Below, in pieces: positions 17,640-25,873 of a stretch of 37,101 nt of DNA; the stretch's first letter is position 1, and each line of letters opens with the position of its first letter. This DNA is from Oscillospiraceae bacterium (lineage in GTDB: Bacteria; Bacillota; Clostridia; Oscillospirales; Oscillospiraceae): the NCBI GenBank assembly GCA_009782435.1, contig WRJA01000017.1, forward strand, positions 1-37,101, given 5' to 3'. The position numbers were made by a program, and so were the translations under genes. Below the pieces are notes generated by a model. That model was given only the letters and a program-made list of their open reading frames with translations. It had not been told where the DNA came from and did no database searches.

Positions 17640-17675
17640 AACCGGACAAGGCCGGGTCCTCGTCCTTGTCCGGTT
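17640..17675 (+). promoter_or_regulatory. Intercistronic hairpin between dctP and dctQ
   Basis: A perfect 12-pair stem (AACCGGACAAGG with CCTTGTCCGGTT) and a 12-base loop, without a following U-run. Hairpins at this position in binding-protein transporter operons often protect the upstream mRNA or attenuate transcription, giving excess binding protein over permease. Confidence 0.6.
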
Positions 17676-17734
17676 ATCGTCTGTTCAGCATACCGTTATC
17701 CAACAATTCTTTAAACGGGAGGCGATATGAGGAT

Positions 17735-18256
17735 ATGAACGCCGCCGGAAAAATAATAGGGGCAATCGAGAAATTTATCAAAGCCGTGAGCATCTTGGAC
17801 GGTTACATCATACTTGCCATGATGCTGATGATCTGCGTCGACATCGTAATGCGCGTCATGGGAACAAGCATTACCGGAAGCGTTGAGATCACCACCATGG
17901 CTGTTCCGGTCATTGTTTTTTTCGGAGTCGGATACACCGCTCTTCAGGGGATGCACATCCGAGTGGACATAATCAAACGATGGCCGCATATTGACAGATT
18001 TACGAGCCTGCTGAGCATAGTCGTGATCGCCGTCATCGGATATTTTTGCGTGGTCCAGGCGATACAGGTATATAATCTTTCGACTTCGTCAACGATACTG
18101 CACATTCCGAGATGGCCTTTTGTGCTGATAACTGCTTTCGGCATGTTTATGGTGGTATTGGCCATGATCCTCAATGAAATAAAGATCTATACGGACATAC
18201 TCCGGCAGCGCGGAAAAAAAACAAATACGCTTCCCGAAGCCGGCGAAGAACTGTAA
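17735..18256 (+). CDS. dctQ: TRAP transporter small permease subunit, DctQ family
   Basis: From ATG 17735 the protein has 173 residues with four predicted membrane helices (about 15-38, 48-68, 88-110, 130-152), as usual for DctQ. It has the typical DVVMRVMGTSITGSVEI-like stretch (DIVMRVMGTSITGSVEIT) after the first helix and a cytoplasmic charged tail. A GGGAGG site lies 12 bases before this ATG. An upstream in-frame start would add 23 non-hydrophobic residues and is less likely. It forms the permease with DctM, encoded 33 bases downstream. Confidence 0.9.
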   Translation: MNAAGKIIGAIEKFIKAVSILDGYIILAMMLMICVDIVMRVMGTSITGSVEITTMAVPVIVFFGVGYTALQGMHIRVDIIKRWPHIDRFTSLLSIVVIAVIGYFCVVQAIQVYNLSTSSTILHIPRWPFVLITAFGMFMVVLAMILNEIKIYTDILRQRGKKTNTLPEAGEEL

Positions 18257-18289
18257 AAAAGCCGCATCTTTAGAACTGGAGGTACCCGG

Positions 18290-19609
18290 ATGACATTTAA
18301 TATGCTCGTCGGTATAACAGGCTGCGTGTTGATTTTGGTATTCATATTTGCCCGGGTGTGGGTCGGCCCCGCAATGATGATAGTGAGCCTTATCGGCCTC
18401 ACCCTGATGAAGGGCTGGAAATATACCATGGGCACGCTTGCCCCGGTGCCTTATTCCGAAATGGCAAACTATACCTGGGCTTGCCTGCCTTTATTCATTC
18501 TCATGGGATGCGCGCTTTCGCTCACCGGCATCGGCGGAGATCTGTATGCTTTTGCCCGAAATGCGCTCGGCAAGATCCGCGGGGGATTGGCCATGGCCAC
18601 CGTATGCGCCTGCGCCGTGTTCGCCGCCATCTGCGGCGACAGCGTGGCCACCGCCGTCACCATGGGCAAGGTCTCCCTGCCGGAAATGAAGCGCTATCAC
18701 TATGACGAGGGCCTCGCCGCGTGCTCCGTCGTTTCCGGCGGCACCATAGGCATCATGATACCTCCCAGCGTCTCTTTCATCATGTACGCCATGATAACCG
18801 AACAATCAGTAGGGAGGCTGTTTGCCGCCGGCATGCTGCCCGGCATAACTCAGGCTTTGTTTTATGTCATAACGATCACGGTCATCTGCAAATTCCGCCC
18901 GAAATACGGCGGCGAAAAAGTTGAAGTGACCCGAAAAGAAACCGTCAGGAGCTTCCTACCGGTCTGGCCGGTGATTTTGCTCTTTGTCCTTATGATGGGC
19001 GGCCTGTACGGCGGATTCTTCACTCCCGTGGAAGCCGGCGCGTTCGGCGCTTTTTTCACTTTTGTTATCGCCTTTATCCTGCGCAGGCTTCGAAAGGAAA
19101 ATTTCAACGCTATTTTAAAGGACACTGTCCAGTCGACCGGCATGGTTTTATTTCTCATCGTGGGAGCTTATTTTTTCACCCGTTTCATCACACTCTCCGG
19201 CATTACCACCTCGCTGACCAAATCTCTGCTCGCTTGGCAGGCGGCAAATGAGATCCCGCGCATCGTGATAGTTCTCATAATACTGGGCTTCTATTTCATC
19301 ACCGGGTTTTTCCTTGACGCTTTGGCTTGCGTTCTTTTGACTCTCGGCATAGTATTCCCCATCATCACCGGTTTGGGTTACGACCCGATCTGGTGGGGAG
19401 TCCTTATGGTGCGTATGTTGGAAACAAGCTTGATAACCCCGCCGTTCGGGCTCAACCTGTTTTGTATTTCACGCTCGTGCGGCGTACCCATAGGCACGAT
19501 GTACAGGGGCATATTCCCGTTTATCGTTGCCGACGCCATGCATATCGCCCTTCTGATCGTTCTTCCGGACCTTTCCCTCTGGCTGCCGAGACTCATGGGA
19601 TTGATGTAG
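18290..19609 (+). CDS. dctM: TRAP transporter large permease subunit, DctM family
   Basis: A 439-residue, very hydrophobic protein with about twelve membrane helices. DctM family segments are visible: PLFILMGCALSLTGI, GGLAMATVCACAVFAAICGDSVATAVTMG (within 18580-18670), SGGTIGIMIPPSVSFIMYA and, near the C-terminus, WWGVLMVRMLETSLITPPFGLNLF. It uses a sodium or proton gradient to import the ligand delivered by DctP. A GGAGG site precedes the start by 8 bases. The operon order P-Q-M is the common one. Confidence 0.94.
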   Translation: MTFNMLVGITGCVLILVFIFARVWVGPAMMIVSLIGLTLMKGWKYTMGTLAPVPYSEMANYTWACLPLFILMGCALSLTGIGGDLYAFARNALGKIRGGLAMATVCACAVFAAICGDSVATAVTMGKVSLPEMKRYHYDEGLAACSVVSGGTIGIMIPPSVSFIMYAMITEQSVGRLFAAGMLPGITQALFYVITITVICKFRPKYGGEKVEVTRKETVRSFLPVWPVILLFVLMMGGLYGGFFTPVEAGAFGAFFTFVIAFILRRLRKENFNAILKDTVQSTGMVLFLIVGAYFFTRFITLSGITTSLTKSLLAWQAANEIPRIVIVLIILGFYFITGFFLDALACVLLTLGIVFPIITGLGYDPIWWGVLMVRMLETSLITPPFGLNLFCISRSCGVPIGTMYRGIFPFIVADAMHIALLIVLPDLSLWLPRLMGLM

Positions 19610-19646
19610 CTCCGGATCGATTTACCAAAAAGAGGGAGTTTTTGTT

Positions 19647-20150
19647 ATGTCAAATGAAGAATACGGCAACCGGGTCGTGCAATACCCGCCGCAGTATTCC
19701 GTATGCACCGGGTGCAAAAGCTGCCAGCTTTTGTGCGCTCTCAGGCAGGACGGCGTTACCGGCCCCCAACACGGCGGGATACAAGTCATGCACGGCGAAT
19801 TGGATCACATGTACCACACCGTCCTGGCTTGCCTGCACTGCGCCGATCGCCCGTGTTACGAGGCCTGTCCCAAAAAGGACAAGGCCATGTGCAAGGACGG
19901 GGAAACAAACACAGTTTTCGTCAACCGGGAAGAATGCACGGGCTGCGGCGCTTGCTTTAAAGCATGCAAAGCGGTCCCTTCACGTATATTGATCGATAAG
20001 AAAAACCGCAAAGCGAAAAAATGCGACCTGTGCCGCGACCGTGCCGAGGGGCCTCTCTGTATCCAATACTGTCCGGCGCGCGTTCTGGGACTCAGCGGAG
20101 ACCCTCTCCCTTATGAAGCGGACGGGAAAGGAGGTTGCATAACGAAATGA
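19647..20150 (+). CDS. Four-cluster ferredoxin (HycB/DmsB-like) partner of AOR
   Basis: A 167-residue iron-sulphur protein with 16 or more cysteines in the arrangement of four [4Fe-4S] clusters: CTGCKSCQLLC at residues 16-26, CLHCADRPCYEAC in the middle, CTGCGACFKAC, and CDLCRDRAEGPLCIQYC near the end. This electron-transfer subunit type accompanies AOR and molybdopterin enzymes. Its stop codon overlaps the start of the AOR gene (ATGA), so the two are translationally coupled and probably form a cytoplasmic complex passing electrons between the tungsten enzyme and a ferredoxin or NAD-linked partner. Confidence 0.92.
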   Translation: MSNEEYGNRVVQYPPQYSVCTGCKSCQLLCALRQDGVTGPQHGGIQVMHGELDHMYHTVLACLHCADRPCYEACPKKDKAMCKDGETNTVFVNREECTGCGACFKACKAVPSRILIDKKNRKAKKCDLCRDRAEGPLCIQYCPARVLGLSGDPLPYEADGKGGCITK

Positions 20151-22303
20151 AAGGGATCGAACAAAAAGAAGGCCGGCTGCCCGGCGGATACGCCGGCAAG
20201 ATACTGCGCATCGATTTGACGAATTCCTCGACAGAGATAATTCCCACTTCGAAATACGTTCCCGAATACATCGGCGGCTGGGCGGTATGCAACGCCATAT
20301 TTTTGGAGGACGTAAAAGGGCCCGTGCCCGCCTTGAGCGCGGAAAACGAGCTTATATACATGCTCGGCCCGGGAGCCGGGACGGGGCTGCCCATTATGGG
20401 CCGCGCCGAAATCTGCGGCGTCGCGGCGAATAACATACCCGAATCCTACACTCATTCAAGTATAGGCGGATATTTCGGCCCCATGCTCAAGTGGGCTGGA
20501 TACGACGGATTTGTCCTCACCGGCAAAGCCCCCAAACATACCTATATCTATATCGAGGACGAAAAGATCAGCTTCCTTGACGCCGACGAAGCCGGTTTGT
20601 GGGGAGAGTTTATCCATGAGAGCCAGGAAAAGATTTTTAAACTCCACGGCCCTGACGCTTTCAGCCTTGTCATAGGCCCCGCGGGGGAGCATATGCACCG
20701 CAACGCTACTGTCGGCACCGGCAATGACCACGTATCCGCCAAAGCAGGATTCGGCGCGGTCTGGGGCTATAAAAACCTTAAAGCCATTGCGGTGCGCGGA
20801 ACCGGCACCGCCAAGCCGGCAGTCGGTTTGGATGAACTCTTGAAAATACGCCTTGAGATCGGCAACCCGAAGATGCAGCCCAATCCCCTCAAAAGAAATT
20901 ACAATTTCACGTCTTTCCCCTCCAACGATTTTCGCTGCGAGGAGGAATGGGCCTGCTATGACGCCAAGCTTTGCTGCAGCCACGGCTGCAACGGAGTCTG
21001 CGTATGGACCTGCTTCGATATAGAAGACCCGCTCAATCCCGGACATAAAGTTACGGAGGGCGTTAAATGCATGGAGCGCTGGGCGGCAAATCTGACCTAT
21101 GACTGCGCCTGGCAGGGCGGCGCCTACGTGCATTCGCACCGCCAGGAGACACCGGGCAATTTCACATGGTGCGCTTTTATCAACCCCGTAGACATCAACG
21201 ACCCGGATCTGACTTTTTTGCAGAACGAATACAAGGGCGACCGATACGATCTTTTGGCGCCTAACATGGAACGCGGATACGCGATATCCTGGTTGTGCAC
21301 CCAATACGGTTTGGACAAATGGGAAATGGTATTTTGGTATATGGCGTGGCTTTCCATGTGCAAAAAAGAGGGGCTTTTGGAAGGCATTGACTTCGGCAGG
21401 GAAGTTGACGTTGACGACGCGGATTTCGTTAAATACTTCATAAAAATGATGACCTACCGAACGGGTCCCGAAATAAAACTCCCCGACGGCTCGAAGCGCC
21501 CCATAGGCGATTTGTTTGCCGAGGGCATGGGCCGCGTCACCCGCGCGCTCGGGGAAGAAAAATTCCGCTATTCATTATATCACGGCCGCACCAACCTTTT
21601 AGGCGAAAAACTGGATATACCGGTCTCTTGGGAAGCCGCCTGGGGCGTATGCACGCATTGGCTCGGCAGGGGCTTTCAGGGATGCCCGAAACCTCAGTGG
21701 CTGGTTTATGCGGCGGGCGAGATGTTGGATTCCCGCGACGCGCAGGGAAATTCACACAGCCATATGTGGATAGAGGATTATTACAAAGTGACCGCCGACC
21801 CGGCTCACAACAGATTTCTCGCTGAGTTCTCAATGCAAAACGGCCTGTGGGCCATTTTGAAGGACTCTTTGGGCTCCTGCGAGTATCACATACCCGATAT
21901 GGGGAGGCCCGGTCAGGAAGCTCTGCTTTTCACTGCCGCCACCGGTATTGAAACAACGGATGAAGAGCTTATGTATGCCGCAAGAAAAGCGCGTCTTATG
22001 TACCGCGCGATACTCATGCGCACAGCGGGGCGGACGCGTGATTTGGAGGTCGAGAGCATATATAATTGGCTGACTTATCCCGACCCTTGGGGCCAAGTCA
22101 CCGACTGGGACGAATGGAACGACTGGACAGATCTGCTCTATGAAGTCAACGGATACGACAGGGCCACCGGCCGGCCGTTCCGCAGCACATGGGAAAAGTT
22201 CGGCCTCAAAAATATCGCCGACGAAATGGAGCTTTCGGGAATGCTGCCGCCGGAAGGCGGGACCCCCGGCTACGTCCGTAAGAAAAACCCGTTCCCGAGA
22301 TAA
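20147..22303 (+). CDS. Aldehyde:ferredoxin oxidoreductase family tungsten enzyme
   Basis: From ATG 20147 the protein has 718 residues. An in-frame TTG at 20135 sits too close to the AAAGGAGG site. The N-terminal domain has the AOR hallmark GGYAGKILRIDLTNSSTE and later YIGGWAVCNAIF, GPGAGTGLPIMGRAEICGVAA and SSIGGYFGPMLKWAGYDGFVLTG (20457-20525), which bind the bis-tungstopterin. A cysteine-rich stretch (LCCSHGCNGVCVWTC, 20966-21010) is in the region of the [4Fe-4S] ligands but differs from the usual CxxCxxxC. It is longer than typical AOR (about 600-660), with insertions in the middle and C-terminal domains. The family includes aldehyde oxidoreductases and the BamB subunit of class II benzoyl-CoA reductase. 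The substrate is unknown. Confidence 0.9.
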   Translation: MKGIEQKEGRLPGGYAGKILRIDLTNSSTEIIPTSKYVPEYIGGWAVCNAIFLEDVKGPVPALSAENELIYMLGPGAGTGLPIMGRAEICGVAANNIPESYTHSSIGGYFGPMLKWAGYDGFVLTGKAPKHTYIYIEDEKISFLDADEAGLWGEFIHESQEKIFKLHGPDAFSLVIGPAGEHMHRNATVGTGNDHVSAKAGFGAVWGYKNLKAIAVRGTGTAKPAVGLDELLKIRLEIGNPKMQPNPLKRNYNFTSFPSNDFRCEEEWACYDAKLCCSHGCNGVCVWTCFDIEDPLNPGHKVTEGVKCMERWAANLTYDCAWQGGAYVHSHRQETPGNFTWCAFINPVDINDPDLTFLQNEYKGDRYDLLAPNMERGYAISWLCTQYGLDKWEMVFWYMAWLSMCKKEGLLEGIDFGREVDVDDADFVKYFIKMMTYRTGPEIKLPDGSKRPIGDLFAEGMGRVTRALGEEKFRYSLYHGRTNLLGEKLDIPVSWEAAWGVCTHWLGRGFQGCPKPQWLVYAAGEMLDSRDAQGNSHSHMWIEDYYKVTADPAHNRFLAEFSMQNGLWAILKDSLGSCEYHIPDMGRPGQEALLFTAATGIETTDEELMYAARKARLMYRAILMRTAGRTRDLEVESIYNWLTYPDPWGQVTDWDEWNDWTDLLYEVNGYDRATGRPFRSTWEKFGLKNIADEMELSGMLPPEGGTPGYVRKKNPFPR

Positions 22304-22380
22304 AAACCCGAACAACAAACGAGGTCGCTTCCGGATTAATATCCCTTTTGCGGCTTTCGCGGAAAGGACCTGTAATAAAC

Positions 22381-23202
22381 ATGAAATACTTGGAAAATAA
22401 AGTGGCGATGGTAACAGGCGGCGCAAAAGGGATGGGCGCCGCCATATGCCTCAAATTTGCGGAAGAAGGCTGCGCCGTCGTTGTCAATGATCTGGACGGG
22501 GCGGGCGCCGGCGTCGTGGCGGACGAGATAGTTTCAAAAGGCGGCGCAGCCGTGTCCAACCGGGTGGATCAAACGGATAAATCCGCCGTCGACGCCGTAA
22601 CGGAAGAAACGATAAAACGTTTCGGGAAGATCGACATTTTGGTGAACAACGCCGGCGGCGTCGCGGGGATGAACGGAGTCGGCCCCAGCGGCACTTTCAC
22701 AATGGACGAATGGCAGAGGATTCTGAACATAAATTTGAACGGCCCCCTGCACTACATGCTGGCGGTCATTCCTCACATGAAAAAGGCAAATTACGGAAAA
22801 ATAATCAATTTTTCCTCCATCGGGGCTTTTACCCCGACCGTTTCGGTCCTGCCCTACCACGCCGCCAAGGGCGCGATCGAAAGCCTCACCATGAATCTGG
22901 CTTTTGAACTCTCCCGCGACAATATCAACGTCAACGTCATAGTCCCTGGTAACATACGCACGCCGTTTTGGGACAATGTGGTGATACCCACCGATATGAC
23001 CCGCGACGAATTCTTTGACGAAATCGTCAAACGTCAGGTCCCTCTGCGTAAAATGGGCGCGTCCGAGGACGTAGCCGGCGCGGCGCTTTATCTCGCCTCA
23101 GGCATGTCCGACTTTGTCTCGGGCCAACGGCTCTATGTGGCGGGCGGCTGCCCGAACGTCCTGACTTCCGCTGTTTTGATCAAAGAAGACAGACTCAGCT
23201 GA
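22381..23202 (+). CDS. Short-chain dehydrogenase/reductase (SDR)
   Basis: From ATG 22381 the protein has 273 residues. It is a classical SDR: cofactor loop TGGAKGMGAA near residue 12, NNAGG, the catalytic serine in FSSIGAF and the Y-x3-K pair in PYHAAKG, then the PG(N)IRTPF segment after the active site. An acidic residue after the second strand (NDLDG) suggests NAD(H) preference. The frame opens 11 codons earlier, but ATG 22381 sits at the proper distance from GGAAAGGA. It presumably oxidises or reduces a hydroxyl or keto group on the imported substrate or AOR product. Confidence 0.92.
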   Translation: MKYLENKVAMVTGGAKGMGAAICLKFAEEGCAVVVNDLDGAGAGVVADEIVSKGGAAVSNRVDQTDKSAVDAVTEETIKRFGKIDILVNNAGGVAGMNGVGPSGTFTMDEWQRILNINLNGPLHYMLAVIPHMKKANYGKIINFSSIGAFTPTVSVLPYHAAKGAIESLTMNLAFELSRDNINVNVIVPGNIRTPFWDNVVIPTDMTRDEFFDEIVKRQVPLRKMGASEDVAGAALYLASGMSDFVSGQRLYVAGGCPNVLTSAVLIKEDRLS

Positions 23203-23227
23203 CGCCGGATCATTCGAGGAAACGCAG

Positions 23228-23731
23228 ATGAAGATATACACAAGGACCGGAGACGACGGCACGACTTCTTTGTACGGCGGAGAAAGGACCGAAAAACATT
23301 CGCTGAGGGTCGAGGCTTACGGGACCTTGGATGAACTCCAAGCCGCCGTCGGCCTTGCTCGCTCCGTGTGCGAGGACACGCAGGTAAAAAAGGCGCTGAA
23401 AGAGATCGAGCAGCAGCTTGTTAACGTCATGACGCAGACAGCGTCCCCGAACGCGGCGGTCAGCATGATAAAAGACAGCGACGTCACTGACCTTGAACGG
23501 GAGACAGACCGGCTTTGCTCGGACGGGTGCGGTTTTTCCGGTTTTGTTCTGCCGGGGGAGAATCTGCCTTTTGCCGCGCTGCACTTCGCGCGCACCGTCG
23601 CTCGCAGGGCGGAGCGGCGTATGTTCGCCTTGGCGGCTCAAGAACCTGTGGACCGGCCTGTTTTAAACTACATCAATCGCCTGTCCGATTATTTATTCGC
23701 GCTTTCGCGGCAGGAACTCAAAAATCCGTGA
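23228..23731 (+). CDS. Cob(I)alamin adenosyltransferase, PduO type
   Basis: A 167-residue ATP:corrinoid adenosyltransferase that makes adenosylcobalamin. The ATP-binding N-terminus TRTGDDGTTSLYGGERTEK, the YGTLDELQAAVGLARS segment and the C-terminal FVLPGENLPFAALHFARTVARRAERR (split: FVLPGENLPFAALHFAR and TVARRAERR) are the PduO family signature. The presence of this gene inside the operon implies that catabolism of the imported compound uses a B12-dependent enzyme (mutase, dehydratase or lyase), although none is encoded in the window. GAGGA precedes the start. Confidence 0.95.
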   Translation: MKIYTRTGDDGTTSLYGGERTEKHSLRVEAYGTLDELQAAVGLARSVCEDTQVKKALKEIEQQLVNVMTQTASPNAAVSMIKDSDVTDLERETDRLCSDGCGFSGFVLPGENLPFAALHFARTVARRAERRMFALAAQEPVDRPVLNYINRLSDYLFALSRQELKNP

Positions 23732-23744
23732 GGAGACCCGTCAA

Positions 23745-25178
23745 ATGAAAATAACCGGGGATTTTTCATCATACGGCATGCCCGATGTTTGGGACGAAAC
23801 CGTCGACGTCATTATAGTCGGCTCCGGTTTCGCGGGATTGGCCGCGGCCGCCGAGGCGGGAGCAAAGGGCGCAAAAGTTGCGGTCTTGGAGAAAATGCCC
23901 TATTTCGGAGGGAATTCGCGCATTGCCGGCGGCGGGTGCTGTTCTTGGGACAGCAAACTGAAGCTCAGAGAGAAGCTTGATCTCGGGGAGGACTCTCCGC
24001 AGCTGCATACGGAGGACACGCTCAAAGGCGGGGCATACTATAACGACCCCCTCCTTGTCGAGATCATGGTGCGCGGCGCGCCCGGCGGACTTGATTGGCT
24101 TATGGACGCGGGAATCGAATTCGACGCAGTCCTGCACCACCTCGGTGCGCATTCGGCGGCAAGAGGCCACCATGAAATAAACCGCTCCGGCAAAGCGATG
24201 GTGGAAGCTCTTTACAGGCAGGCTGAGAAATGCGGAGCGGATATCCTGCTCAACTCCGAGGTAACGCGCATTTGGCGCGAGGATGCGACCGGCCCCGTGC
24301 TCGGATTGCGGTATAACCGTAACAACACCGAAAAAAATCTGCGAAGCCTGAAAGGAATCGTCATCGCCTCCGGCGGATTCGCCGCAGACGCCGAAATGGT
24401 TTTGCAAAACAACCCCGGGCTCGGCAAGGACTACCTGTGCAGCAATCACAAAGGAGCCACGGGCGAAATGCTGCGATACGCCAAGGCGATAGGCGCCGAC
24501 ACTCTGCACATGGAGTTTATTCAGCTTTTTCCCTGCGCTGCGGCAAAAAGCGGCGCTTTAGACCGTTTTGCTTTAGACAGCTACTCCGGGGCCGGTTTCG
24601 GCGCTGTATACGTCAATGAAAAAGGTCTTCGTTTCGTAAATGAGTTGGCCGGGCGCGATGAAGTTTCAAACGCGCAGCTCCGGCATCAATCGAAACCGAC
24701 TTGGGCGATTTTCAGCAAAGACACCTTCGACGCTCTTAAAACTCCTTCGGAAATATTAAAACAGGGAGAGGCCTCCAAGCGGCTTACTGTCGGGAAAACG
24801 CCCGAAGAGACGGCAAAGCGGGCGGGTATCGAACCTCTTGCTCTGGCTGCGACCGTTAACGAGCATAACGCGATGATCAAAAACAGATCAAAGGACAGCT
24901 TCGGCAAACCTGTGACCGCTCAAATGCGGCTGATGGAAAACGGACCGTTTTATGCGGTCGCTCAATGGCCCTCAGTCCATTTTTGCATGGGAGGCCTGCG
25001 AATAAACAAAGACGCTCAAGTGTTGGATATTTGGGGAAACCGCATACCGAAGCTCTATGCCGCGGGAGAGGCCTGCGGCGGTGTCCACGGGGCAAACCGC
25101 CTCGCCGGAAACGCAATAACGGAGTGCATCGTGTTCGGCAGGATAGCCGGAGTCAACGTGACGGGTACAGAAGACTGA
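23745..25178 (+). CDS. FAD-dependent fumarate-reductase-like flavoprotein
   Basis: A 477-residue cytoplasmic flavoprotein with no signal peptide or heme motif. The FAD dinucleotide-binding motif GSGFAGLAAAAEAGAKGAKV lies at residues 28-47. The catalytic domain includes GLRFVNELAGRDEVSN, matching the R..E...RD active-site pattern of fumarate reductase and urocanate reductase relatives. The C-terminus GGVHGANRLAGNAITECIVFGRIAG is the conserved FAD-closing segment. Enzymes of this group reduce or desaturate alpha,beta-unsaturated acids, or act as 3-ketosteroid dehydrogenases. It follows the adenosyltransferase by 13 bases and closes the operon; no clear terminator is visible after it. Confidence 0.9.
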   Translation: MKITGDFSSYGMPDVWDETVDVIIVGSGFAGLAAAAEAGAKGAKVAVLEKMPYFGGNSRIAGGGCCSWDSKLKLREKLDLGEDSPQLHTEDTLKGGAYYNDPLLVEIMVRGAPGGLDWLMDAGIEFDAVLHHLGAHSAARGHHEINRSGKAMVEALYRQAEKCGADILLNSEVTRIWREDATGPVLGLRYNRNNTEKNLRSLKGIVIASGGFAADAEMVLQNNPGLGKDYLCSNHKGATGEMLRYAKAIGADTLHMEFIQLFPCAAAKSGALDRFALDSYSGAGFGAVYVNEKGLRFVNELAGRDEVSNAQLRHQSKPTWAIFSKDTFDALKTPSEILKQGEASKRLTVGKTPEETAKRAGIEPLALAATVNEHNAMIKNRSKDSFGKPVTAQMRLMENGPFYAVAQWPSVHFCMGGLRINKDAQVLDIWGNRIPKLYAAGEACGGVHGANRLAGNAITECIVFGRIAGVNVTGTED

Positions 25179-25235
25179 TGTATACCGGGTGTTTGGCTGA
25201 ATAACGAGTGTCATATATCAATGAGGAGCGCAATA

Positions 25236-25873
25236 ATGGGCGATTGGAAAAATAAAATACCGGCATCCTTGCTTTCAAAATATGAAATACACAATTTCAA
25301 TCACGCTGCAGAAGTTTTATCAGAGGCTTATAAAGCCGAATACTCGGAGATTATCGGTGCGCTTGAAATCTTTACGTTATCTGTGTCAGACATTGTTGCC
25401 GGTGGCGGCAATGAATCGGCTGTCCCAAAAAAACTATCTGCATATCTGCATCCGCTTGAATGGCAGGAAGTAAAAATTTCAGGCGATTTGCTTGTGAAGC
25501 TGCACCGTCGAAACCCGTCACAGATTACAGAATTTACAATTCAAGATTTTATTGACGGACATAATATAGACTATGTGAAGAACCGTGTTGCTGTTGATAT
25601 GAGTGGAACAGTAAAGATCAGACATTTGATCGGGATTTATATGCTTTTCGGACATTTTATGAGTGCGGCATAATTTCGTGCGGAGTTATAATCACTCGCA
25701 GCGAACAATTGAATCCTGTATTCGGGAAATTAGGGATCAAGAAAAAATACGGAGCAAGTACGACATGGATGGGTAAGCTGCTTCCTCGTATAAGTTCCGG
25801 GCGTCATGGCGGATGCCCTCTTATGGTGGTGGGTATTACTCCAAAAGCAATCTCAGACTTGGAGGTTGAATAA
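25236..25873 (+). pseudogene. BglII/BstYI-type restriction endonuclease, frameshifted
   Basis: The first frame starts at ATG 25236 (GAGGAG 7 bases upstream) and runs to a premature TAA at 25671-25673. After codon 122 (ATG at 25599-25601) the homologous sequence continues in the -1 frame (25601-25873) for 90 residues: EWNSKDQTFDRDLYAFRTFY, then CGVIITRSEQLNP and YGASTTWMGKLLPR..GRHGGCPLMV. Joined, they give about 212 residues, near the 223 of BglII. The repaired active site would be D112, D121 and E123 (D-x8-D-x-E), matching BglII D84, E93, Q95 in position. One lost G (ATGGAG becoming ATGAG) explains the break. No slippery heptamer is present. The restored stop overlaps the methyltransferase start (TAATG). 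Codon use is more AT-rich than in neighbours. Confidence 0.85.

Noticed and set aside
20456-21304. A 282-codon open frame antisense to the AOR gene
   Set aside because: Shadow of a strongly supported coding region; composition is atypical for a protein.
25590-25673. Programmed -1 frameshifting in the endonuclease gene
   Set aside because: No slippery heptamer or downstream pseudoknot-like structure is visible; loss of a single G explains the shift more simply.
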